Of a DNA stretch of 64,000 nucleotides, positions 22,317 to 34,300 are shown piece after piece. The notes beneath the pieces are model-generated. The model saw nothing but the letters and a program-made list of their open reading frames with translations, was not told the DNA's origin and did no database searches. Within the stretch, counting starts at the first letter, position 1. Every line of letters begins with the position of its first letter. A program made the position numbers and the translations under genes. This DNA is from Mesostigma viride (lineage: Eukaryota > Streptophyta > Mesostigmatophyceae > Mesostigmatales > Mesostigmataceae), in contig RPFO01000080.1 of assembly GCA_009746045.1 (NCBI GenBank), positions 2,601,136 through 2,665,135 on the forward strand, given 5' to 3'.

Positions 22317-25300
22317 CTGCAGCGTGTGTGTAGGTCATGGGGGGATGGGGCCAAAGAGGGGGTCATGGGGACGCCATCAGGGCGTAGACCACAAAGGCCG
22401 AAGGGGGGGTCATGGGGATGCCATCGGGGCATGGACCACAAAGGCGCTAAGGGGGGGCAAAGGGGGGGCACGGGAGGGCAAAGGGGGGGGGCAAAGGCGA
22501 AGGGGGGGCACGGGAGGGCAAAGGGGGGGGGCAAAGGCGAAGGGGGGACACGGGAGGGCAAAGGGGGGGGCAAAGGCGAAGGGGGGGCACGGGAGGGCAA
22601 AGGGGGGGGGCAAAGGCAAAGGGGGGGCAAAGGCAAAGGGAGGGAGGGCGATGAATGATTTGGCGCACCCTTCTCCCCTTCATGATGCCCATAACCCACG
22701 CTCTCTCCCCGGCATAGAACCATCATCATCATCATCATCATAGCGAGTGGAACCCATCACACAAATCATCACCAATTCTATTTGATAAGCCAAGAACAGA
22801 ACCAACCCAAGAACGGAACTGTGATGCAAAGGGCAGCCCGGCTCACCTTCATGATGTCCATCAGCTCGGGCATCGAGAGCAGGCGGCGCGCCCCCCCCAC
22901 CGAGAACACGTAAACGTCATGCACCACGATGAGCTCCACAGGGTACCCTCCAAGGTAGTAGGAGAGCTCCTCGGCAAACAGTGCCTCAAACGCCTCCCGC
23001 GTGGGCGACCCGGGCACGGCAATGTCCTCGTCACCGACGGCATAGGTCATCTCGGCGACCAGGCGCACGCCGCACGTGTTGGACTGGCCATTGCACACGC
23101 CGCATTGGTCGAGCAGGCCGCTTGCGCAGCACACGCCCTCGGCGTCGAGCACGTTGCAGCAGGTGCCAAAGACATCGGTCACGGTGGTGGTGCCGTCGCA
23201 CACGCCGCAGGCGTCCAGGTTGCCGCTCGTGCAGCACAGGCCCTGTGAGGTTCCATGAGAGGGTGGGAAGCATTTCGGTATCGCAAGCATTTACGACATG
23301 CGTTTTGAAGCATTTTTAATGTGGAAAGCATTTCTAGTGTGGTAAGCATTTTTAGTGTGGGAAGCATTTCCAGCACGTTTGAGCGCGTCTCGAGGGCGGT
23401 TTGGCGATTTTGAGAAACTTGTGCCATGTTTGCAGCCATGTACCCTGGGTGTGTTCCATGTTCACAGCCCCCGAGGGCGATGCGAATGAGGTTCGCACAC
23501 GCAAAGACGTGCCTCAAGGTGACCCCTTCCACGAGGTACCGCCAAACAGGCCGTGCTTGACCCCTTAACAACACGTGCCTAAAACCACCACAAAAACCCA
23601 CGTCAAATGTCCCTCCGGAAATGGCGACCGTTGGCAGCCCCATGGCGGCGCATAAACAAAAAAATGCAGTTACACACAGCCCCATACCCCGGAAAGGCGT
23701 ACGAATGGAACCCCCGCGGATACCTATGTATCGAAAAAACACTACTTTGAGCACGGTGAATAAGTGGCAGAACAACCTTGGCCCATGCGATGCCCACCGC
23801 ACCTACACATCATATATCAAGGCACACGCAGAAAATAAACACAGATTTGGGCATGGGGCCGTACCAGGAAGTCCCTCTCGGCATCCGGCCCATCGCAGCA
23901 GCGGCCGAGGATGCCGACCGTCTGCTCGCAGCAGTTGGAGTCGCGGTCCAGCTCGGGACCATCGCACGATGCGGGGATGTGGCAGAAGATGCCCTGCCAA
24001 CCGGGATCGCAGATGCACGTGAAGTTAACGCAGGTGCCGTGGTCGTTGCACACCTGCGGACAGGGGAGGGGGGGTCGGCGTGGTGGTGGGGGGTGTTGAC
24101 GCCGGGATGTTTTGGGGCGGTGGGGAAGAAGGGAACGACCGCACCCGAGTGAGGAATCTAAGAAATGTTGGCATTACAGCAGGCAACATTAACAACCTAA
24201 GCCTGTTTCACGTTTGCACGCCGCATGTCCACTCCGGCTCCCCAGCAAGGCGTGCAAACGGGCGGGCGTCGTGAATGCTACAGCCTTTGCATGGCCGGCC
24301 AGTCTCTCCCATCGGCCTGCTTACTCACACGCTGGACACACAGCTCCAGGTGGACCGAGACAACGAGAATCCTCACAAGAACATGCGACATGGCACTCAG
24401 TACACGCCATCCAGTCCAGTGAGCCACCCGCACGGATGGAAAGCGCCATGGGGACGATCGAACGCATCACGGGCACAGGAGCATTCCGTTCATCCCACAA
24501 CATTCTGCACCACGAGGGAGCACCGAGGAAGGCGGGCGTACCCCTGGGATTCTTGAACTCTTAACGTATCCTTCCTGAACTCTGACGCATGCATCTTGAA
24601 CCCTGACCTATACATCTTGAACCCTGACCTATACATCTTGAACTCTGATGCATGCATCTTGAACCCTGACCTATACATCTTGAACTCTGACCTATACATC
24701 TTGAACTCTGACCTATACATCTTGAACTCTGATGCATGCATCTTGAACTCTGACCTATACATCTTGAACTCTGACCTATACATCTTGAACTCTGACCTAT
24801 ACATCTTGAACCCTGACCTATACATCTTGAACTCTGATGCATACATCTTGAACTCTGATGCATGCATCTTGAACCCTGACCTATGCATCTTGAACTCTGA
24901 CGCATGCATCTTGAACCCTGACCTATACATCTTGAACCCTGACCTATACATCTTGAACTCTGACCTATACATCTTGAACTCTGACGCATGCATCTTGAAC
25001 CCTGACCTATACATCTTGAACTCTGACCTATACATCTTGAACTCTGATGCATGCATCTTGAACTCTGACCTATACATCTTGAACTCTGATGCATGCATCT
25101 TGAACTCTGACCTATACATCTTGAACTCTGACCTATACATCTTGAACTCTGATGCATGCATCTTGAACTCTGACCTATACATCTTGAACTCTGATGCATG
25201 CATCTTGAACCCTGACCTATACATCTTGAACTCTGACCTATACATCTTGAACTCTGATGCATGCATCTTGAACTCTGACCTATACATCTTGAACTCTGAC

Positions 25301-28300
25301 CTATACATCTTGAACTCTGATGCATGCATCTTGAACTCTGACCTATACATCTTGAACTCTGACCTATACATCTTGAACTCTGATGCATGCATCTTGAACT
25401 CTGACCTATACATCTTGAACCCTGACGCATGCATCTTGAACCCTGACGCATGCATCTTGCAACGTGTGGATCATGGATCAGCGCGTACCCCTGGGACGCT
25501 GGGGTGTGTGCATCCATCGCACGACTGGGTCGCGCACGCTGACGACGTGATGGGCATCGTCAGCCCCTCACACTTGGCCATATCGACTGGCTCGCCGGTG
25601 ACACGGCTCATGCAGGTGAGCGAGCGCGAGAAGGTGCCCCCGCCTGCTCATTGTGCATGGGGCGGTTTCGGGGCACAATGATAAAAATAGCAATCTCTTG
25701 ACAATTACCGTATTCATAATCAAGGGAGAATGGGAATGCGGGGGGTAAGGGGAATCGAAGGAAGACAATAAGGAGCGCTGTGGCCTGCGCGCTTGGCCGG
25801 GACAGGGGGGCAGGCAGAACAGGGGTGCAGGAGAGGGCAATTTGATGACAGGTGAGCGAGCCAGTATACTTGCCGCGCGTTATGGTTGTGGCTGCAGGCG
25901 CGTGGGAAGCGTGCGGGTATGGGGGGCAACGGAACGCAGGGGGCAGGCGCGTGGGAAGCGTGCGGGTATGGGGGGCAACGGAACGCAGGGGGTAGGCACG
26001 TGGGAAGCGTGCGGGTATGGGGGGCAACGGAACGCAGGGGGCAGGCACGTGGGAAGCGTGCGGGTATGGGGGGCAACGGAACGCAGGGGGCAGGCACGTG
26101 GGAAGCGTGCGGGTATGGGGGGCAACGGAACGCAGGGGGCAGGCACGTGGGAAGCGTGCGGGTATGGGGGGCAACGGAACGCAGGGGGCAGGCGCGTGGG
26201 AAGCGTGCGGGTATGGGGGGCAACGGAACGCAGGGGGCAGGCGCGTGGGAAGCGTGCGGGTATGGGGGGCAACGGAACGCAGGGGGCAGGCACGTGGGAA
26301 GCGTGCGGGTATGGGGGGCAACGGAACGCAGGGGGCAGGCACGTGGGAAGCGTGCGGGTATGGGGGCAACGGAACGCAGGGGGCAGGCGCGTGGGAAGCG
26401 TGCGGGTATGGGGGCAACGGAACGCAGGGGGCAGGCGCGTGGGAAGCGTGCGGGTATGGGGGGCAACGGAACGCAGGGGGCAGGCGCGTGGGAAGCGTGC
26501 GGGTATGGGGGGCAACGGAACGCAGGGGGCAGGCGCGTGGGAAGCGTGCGGGTATGGGGGCAACGGAACGCAGGGGGCAGGCACGTGGGAAGCGTGCGGG
26601 TATGGGGGGCAACGGAACGCAGGGGGCAGGCGCGTGGGAAGCGTGCGGGTATGGGGGCAACGGAACGCAGGGGGCAGGCACGTGGGAAGCGTGCGGGTAT
26701 GGGGGGCAACGGAACGCAGGGGGCAGGCGCGTGGGAAGCGTGCGGGTATGGGGGGCAACGGAACGCAGGGGGCAGGCGCGTGGGAAGCGTGCGGGTATGG
26801 GGGGCAACGGAACGCAGGGGGTAGGCACGTGGGAAGCGTGCGGGTATGGGGGGCAACGGAACGCAGGGGGCAGGCACGTGGGAAGCGTGCGGGTATGGGG
26901 GGCAACGGAACGCAGGGGGCAGGCACGTGGGAAGCGTGCGGGTATGGGGGGCAACGGAACGCAGGGGGCAGGCGCGTGGGAAGCGTGCGGGTATGGGGGG
27001 CAACGGAACGCAGGGGGCAGGCACGTGGGAAGCGTGCGGGTATGGGGGGCAACGGAACGCAGGGGGCAGGCGCGTGGGAAGCGTGCGGGTATGGGGGGCA
27101 ACGGAACGCAGGGGGCAGGCGCATGGGAAGCGTGCGGGTATGGGGGGCAACGGAACGCAGGGGGCAGGCGCGTGGGAAGCGTGCGGGTATGGGGGGCAAC
27201 GGAACGCAGGGGGCAGGCACGTGGGAAGCGTGCGGGTATGGGGGGCAACGGAACGCAGGGGGCAGGCACGTGGGAAGCGTGCGGGTATGGGGGGCAACGG
27301 AACGCAGGGGGCAGGCACGTGGGAAGCGTGCGGGTATGGGGGGCAACGGAACGCAGGGGGCAGGCACGTGGGAAGCGTGCGGGTATGGGGGGCAACGGAA
27401 CGCAGGGGGCAGGCGCGTGGGAAGCGTGCGGGTATGGGGGGCAACGGAACGCAGGGGGCAGGCGCGTGGGAAGCGTGCGGGTATGGGGGGCAACGGAACG
27501 CAGGGGGTAGGCACGTGGGAAGCGTGCGGGTATGGGGGGCAACGGAACGCAGGGGGCAGGCACGTGGGAAGCGTGCGGGTATGGGGGGCAACGGAACGCA
27601 GGGGGCAGGCGCGTGGGAAGCGTGCGGGTATGGGGGGCAACGGAACGCAGGGGGTAGGCACGTGGGAAGCGTGCGGGTATGGGGGCAACGGAACGCAGGG
27701 GGCAGGCACGTGGGAAGCGTGCGGGTATGGGGGCAACGGAACGCAGGGGGTAGGCGCGTGGGAAGCGTGCGGGTATGGGGGGCAACGGAACGCAGGGGGC
27801 AGGCACGTGGGAAGCGTGCGGGTATGGGGGGCAACGGAACGCAGGGGGCAGGCACGTGGGAAGCGTGCGGGTATGGGGGGCAACGGAACGCAGGGGGCAG
27901 GCGCGTGGGAAGCGTGCGGGTATGGGGGGCAACGGAACGCAGGGGGTAGGCGCGTGGGAAGCGTGCGGGTATGGGGGCAACGGAACGCAGGGGGCAGGCG
28001 CGTGGGAAGCGTGCGGGTATGGGGGGCAACGGAACGCAGGGGGCAGGCGCGTGGGAAGCGTGCGGGTATGGGGGGCAACGGAACGCAGGGGGCAGGCACG
28101 TGGGAAGCGTGCGGGTATGGGGGGCAACGGAACGCAGGGGGCAGGCACGTGGGAAGCGTGCGGGTATGGGGGGCAACGGAACGCAGGGGGCAGGCGCGTG
28201 GGAAGCGTGCGGGTATGGGGGGCAACGGAACGCAGGGGGCAGGCACGTGGGAAGCGTGCGGGTATGGGGGGCAACGGAACGCAGGGGGCAGGCACGTGGG

Positions 28301-31300
28301 AAGCGTGCGGGTATGGGGGGCAACGGAACGCAGGGGGCAGGCGCGTGGGAAGCGTGCGGGTATGGGGGGCAACGGAACGCAGGGGGTAGGCACGTGGGAA
28401 GCGTGCGGGTATGGGGGGCAACGGAACGCAGGGGGCAGGCACGTGGGAAGCGTGCGGGTATGGGGGGCAACGGAACGCAGGGGGTAGGCACGTGGGAAGC
28501 GTGCGGGTATGGGGGGCAACGGAACGCAGGGGGCAGGCGCGTGGGAAGCGTGCGGGTATGGGGGGCAACGGAACGCAGGGGGTAGGCACGTGGGAAGCGT
28601 GCGGGTATGGGGGGCAACGGAACGCAGGGGGTAGGCACGTGGGAAGCGTGCGGGTATGGGGGCAACGGAACGCAGGGGGCAGGCGCGTGGGAAGCGTGCG
28701 GGTATGGGGGGCAACGGAACGCAGGGGGCAGGCACGTGGGAAGCGTGCGGGTATGGGGGGCAACGGAACGCAGGGGGCAGGCACGTGGGAAGCGTGCGGG
28801 TATGGGGGGCAACGGAACGCAGGGGGCAGGCGCGTGGGAAGCGTGCGGGTATGGGGGGCAACGGAACGCAGGGGGCAGGCGCGTGGGAAGCGTGCGGGTA
28901 TGGGGGGCAACGGAACGCAGGGGGTAGGCGCGTGGGAAGCGTGCGGGTATGGGGGGCAACGGAACGCAGGGGGTAGGCGCGTGGGAAGCGTGCGGGTATG
29001 GGGGCAACGGAACGCAGGGGGTAGGCACGTGGGAAGCGTGCGGGTATGGGGGGCAACGGAACGCAGGGGGCAGGCGCGTGGGAAGCGTGCGGGTATGGGG
29101 GGCAACGGAACGCAGGGGGCAGGCACGTGGGAAGCGTGCGGGTATGGGGGGCAACGGAACGCAGGGGGCAGGCGCGTGGGAAGCGTGCGGGTATGGGGGG
29201 CAACGGAACGCAGGGGGCAGGCACGTGGGAAGCGTGCGGGTATGGGGGGCAACGGAACGCAGGGGGCAGGCACGTGGGAAGCGTGCGGGTATGGGGGGCA
29301 ACGGAACGCAGGGGGCAGGCGCGTGGGAAGCGTGCGGGTATGGGGGGCAACGGAACGCAGGGGGCAGGCACGTGGGAAGCGTGCGGGTATGGGGGGCAAC
29401 GGAACGCAGGGGGCAGGCACGTGGGAAGCGTGCGGGTATGGGGGGCAACGGAACGCAGGGGGCAGGCACGTGGGAAGCGTGCGGGTATGGGGGGCAACGG
29501 AACGCAGGGGGCAGGCACGTGGGAAGCGTGCGGGTATGGGGGGCAACGGAACGCAGGGGGCAGGCACGTGGGAAGCGTGCGGGTATGGGGGGCAACGGAA
29601 CGCAGGGGGCAGGCGCGTGGGAAGCGTGCGGGTATGGGGGCAACGGAACGCAGGGGGCAGGCGCGTGGGAAGCGTGCGGGTATGGGGGGCAACGGAACGC
29701 AGGGGGCAGGCACGTGGGAAGCGTGCGGGTATGGGGGGCAACGGAACGCAGGGGGCAGGCGCGTGGGAAGCGTGCGGGTATGGGGGGCAACGGAACGCAG
29801 GGGGTAGGCGCGTGGGAAGCGTGCGGGTATGGGGGGCAACGGAACGCAGGGGGCAGGCGCGTGGGAAGCGTGCGGGTATGGGGGGCAACGGAACGCAGGG
29901 GGCAGGCACGTGGGAAGCGTGCGGGTATGGGGGCAACGGAACGCAGGGGGTAGGCACGTGGGAAGCGTGCGGGTATGGGGGGCAACGGAACGCAGGGGGC
30001 AGGCGCGTGGGAAGCGTGCGGGTATGGGGGGCAACGGAACGCAGGGGGCAGGCGCGTGGGAAGCGTGCGGGTATGGGGGGCAACGGAACGCAGGGGGCAG
30101 GCACGTGGGAAGCGTGCGGGTATGGGGGGCAACGGAACGCAGGGGGTAGGCGCGTGGGAAGCGTGCGGGTATGGGGGCAACGGAACGCAGGGGGTAGGCA
30201 CGTGGGAAGCGTGCGGGTATGGGGGGCAACGGAACGCAGGGGGCAGGCGCGTGGGAAGCGTGCGGGTATGGGGGGCAACGGAACGCAGGGGGCAGGCGCG
30301 TGGGAAGCGTGCGGGTATGGGGGGCAACGGAACGCAGGGGGCAGGCACGTGGGAAGCGTGCGGGTATGGGGGCAACGGAACGCAGGGGGCAGGCACGTGG
30401 GAAGCGTGCGGGTATGGGGGGCAACGGAACGCAGGGGGCAGGCACGTGGGAAGCGTGCGGGTATGGGGGGCAACGGAACGCAGGGGGCAGGCACGTGGGA
30501 AGCGTGCGGGTATGGGGGGCAACGGAACGCAGGGGGTAGGCGTGTGGGAAGCGTGCGGGTATGGGGGGCAACGGAACGCAGGGGGCAGGCGCGTGGGAAG
30601 CGTGCGGGTATGGGGGGCAACGGAACGCAGGGGGCAGGCACGTGGGAAGCGTGCGGGTATGGGGGGCAACGGAACGCAGGGGGCAGGCGCGTGGGAAGCG
30701 TGCGGGTATGGGGGGCAACGGAACGCAGGGGGCAGGCACGTGGGAAGCGTGCGGGTATGGGGGGCAACGGAACGCAGGGGGCAGGCGCGTGGGAAGCGTG
30801 CGGGTATGGGGGGCAACGGAACGCAGGGGGCAGGCACGTGGGAAGCGTGCGGGTATGGGGGCAACGGAACGCAGGGGGCAGGCGCGTGGGAAGCGTGCGG
30901 GTATGGGGGCAACGGAACGCAGGGGGCAGGCACGTGGGAAGCGTGCGGGTATGGGGGGCAACGGAACGCAGGGGGCAGGCGCGTGGGAAGCGTGCGGGTA
31001 TGGGGGGCAACGGAACGCAGGGGGCAGGCGCGTGGGAAGCGTGCGGGTATGGGGGGCAACGGAACGCAGGGGGCAGGCGCGTGGGAAGCGTGCGGGTATG
31101 GGGGGCAACGGAACGCAGGGGGTAGGCGCGTGGGAAGCGTGCGGGTATGGGGGGCAACGGAACGCAGGGGGCAGGCGCGTGGGAAGCGTGCGGGTATGGG
31201 GGGCAACGGAACGCAGGGGGTAGGCGCGTGGGAAGCGTGCGGGTATGGGGGCAACGGAACGCAGGGGGCAGGCGCGTGGGAAGCGTGCGGGTATGGGGGC

Positions 31301-34300
31301 AACGGAACGCAGGGGGCAGGCGCGTGGGAAGCGTGCGGGTATGGGGGGCAACGGAACGCAGGGGGTAGGCGCGTGGGAAGCGTGCGGGTATGGGGGGCAA
31401 CGGAACGCAGGGGGCAGGCGCGTGGGAAGCGTGCGGGTATGGGGGGCAACGGAACGCAGGGGGCAGGCGCGTGGGAAGCGTGCGGGTATGGGGGGCAACG
31501 GAACGCAGGGGGCAGGCGCGTGGGAAGCGTGCGGGTATGGGGGGCAACGGAACGCAGGGGGTAGGCACGTGGGAAGCGTGCGGGTATGGGGGGCAACGGA
31601 ACGCAGGGGGCAGGCACGTGGGAAGCGTGCGGGTATGGGGGGCAACGGAACGCAGGGGGCAGGCACGTGGGAAGCGTGCGGGTATGGGGGGCAACGGAAC
31701 GCAGGGGGTAGGCACGTGGGAAGCGTGCGGGTATGGGGGGCAACGGAACGCAGGGGGCAGGCGCGTGGGAAGCGTGCGGGTATGGGGGGCAACGGAACGC
31801 AGGGGGCAGGCACGTGGGAAGCGTGCGGGTATGGGGGCAACGGAACGCAGGGGGCAGGCGCGTGGGAAGCGTGCGGGTATGGGGGCAACGGAACGCAGGG
31901 GGTAGGCGCGTGGGAAGCGTGCGGGTATGGGGGGCAACGGAACGCAGGGGGCAGGCACGTGGGAAGCGTGCGGGTATGGGGGCAACGGAACGCAGGGGGC
32001 AGGCACGTGGGAAGCGTGCGGGTATGGGGGGCAACGGAACGCAGGGGGCAGGCGCGTGGGAAGCGTGCGGGTATGGGGGCAACGGAACGCAGGGGGCAGG
32101 CGCGTGGGAAGCGTGCGGGTATGGGGGGCAACGGAACGCAGGGGGCAGGCACGTGGGAAGCGTGCGGGTATGGGGGGCAACGGAACGCAGGGGGCAGGCA
32201 CGTGGGAAGCGTGCGGGTATGGGGGGCAACGGAACGCAGGGGGCAGGCACGTGGGAAGCGTGCGGGTATGGGGGGCAACGGAACGCAGGGGGCAGGCGCG
32301 TGGGAAGCGTGCGGGTATGGGGGGCAACGGAACGCAGGGGGTAGGCACGTGGGAAGCGTGCGGGTATGGGGGGCAACGGAACGCAGGGGGCAGGCGCGTG
32401 GGAAGCGTGCGGGTATGGGGGCAACGGAACGCAGGGGGCAGGCACGTGGGAAGCGTGCGGGTATGGGGGGCAACGGAACGCAGGGGGCAGGCACGTGGGA
32501 AGCGTGCGGGTATGGGGGGCAACGGAACGCAGGGGGCAGGCGCGTGGGAAGCGTGCGGGTATGGGGGGCAACGGAACGCAGGGGGCAGGCGCGTGGGAAG
32601 CGTGCGGGTATGGGGGGCAACGGAACGCAGGGGGTAGGCACGTGGGAAGCGTGCGGGTATGGGGGGCAACGGAACGCAGGGGGCAGGCACGTGGGAAGCG
32701 TGCGGGTATGGGGGGCAACGGAACGCAGGGGGCAGGCACGTGGGAAGCGTGCGGGTATGGGGGCAACGGAACGCAGGGGGCAGGCGCGTGGGAAGCGTGC
32801 GGGTATGGGGGGCAACGGAACGCAGGGGGCAGGCGCGTGGGAAGCGTGCGGGTATGGGGGGCAACGGAACGCAGGGGGCAGGCACGTGGGAAGCGTGCGG
32901 GTATGGGGGGCAACGGAACGCAGGGGGCAGGCGCGTGGGAAGCGTGCGGGTATGGGGGGCAACGGAACGCAGGGGGTAGGCGTGTGGGAAGCGTGCGGGT
33001 ATGGGGGGCAACGGAACGCAGGGGGTAGGCGCGTGGGAAGCGTGCGGGTATGGGGGGCAACGGAACGCAGGGGGCAGGCGCGTGGGAAGCGTGCGGGTAT
33101 GGGGGGCAACGGAACGCAGGGGGTAGGCGCGTGGGAAGCGTGCGGGTATGGGGGGCAACGGAACGCAGGGGGCAGGCGCGTGGGAAGCGTGCGGGTATGG
33201 GGGGCAACGGAACGCAGGGGGCAGGCACGTGGGAAGCGTGCGGGTATGGGGGGCAACGGAACGCAGGGGGTAGGCGCGTGGGAAGCGTGCGGGTATGGGG
33301 GCAACGGAACGCAGGGGGTAGGCACGTGGGAAGCGTGCGGGTATGGGGGGCAACGGAACGCAGGGGGCAGGCGCGTGGGAAGCGTGCGGGTATGGGGGGC
33401 AACGGAACGCAGGGGGCAGGCGCGTGGGAAGCGTGCGGGTATGGGGGGCAACGGAACGCAGGGGGCAGGCACGTGGGAAGCGTGCGGGTATGGGGGGCAA
33501 CGGAACGCAGGGGGCAGGCGCGTGGGAAGCGTGCGGGTATGGGGGGCAACGGAACGCAGGGGGCAGGCACGTGGGAAGCGTGCGGGTATGGGGGGCAACG
33601 GAACGCAGGGGGCAGGCACGTGGGAAGCGTGCGGGTATGGGGGCAACGGAACGCAGGGGGCAGGCACGTGGGAAGCGTGCGGGTATGGGGGGCAACGGAA
33701 CGCAGGGGGCAGGCACGTGGGAAGCGTGCGGGTATGGGGGGCAACGGAACGCAGGGGGCAGGCACGTGGGAAGCGTGCGGGTATGGGGGGCAACGGAACG
33801 CAGGGGGTAGGCGTGTGGGAAGCGTGCGGGTATGGGGGGCAACGGAACGCAGGGGGCAGGCGCGTGGGAAGCGTGCGGGTATGGGGGGCAACGGAACGCA
33901 GGGGGCAGGCACGTGGGAAGCGTGCGGGTATGGGGGGCAACGGAACGCAGGGGGCAGGCGCGTGGGAAGCGTGCGGGTATGGGGGGCAACGGAACGCAGG
34001 GGGCAGGCACGTGGGAAGCGTGCGGGTATGGGGGGCAACGGAACGCAGGGGGTAGGCACGTGGGAAGCGTGCGGGTATGGGGGGCAACGGAACGCAGGGG
34101 GCAGGCGCGTGGGAAGCGTGCGGGTATGGGGGGCAACGGAACGCAGGGGGTAGGCGCGTGGGAAGCGTGCGGGTATGGGGGCAACGGAACGCAGGGGGCA
34201 GGCACGTGGGAAGCGTGCGGGTATGGGGGGCAACGGAACGCAGGGGGCAGGCGCGTGGGAAGCGTGCGGGTATGGGGGGCAACGGAACGCAGGGGGCAGG

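Noticed and set aside
24490-25681. Open frames repeating NSDLYIL or KMYRSEF
   Set aside because: A 21-bp period (multiple of three) keeps frames open; the array is intronic.
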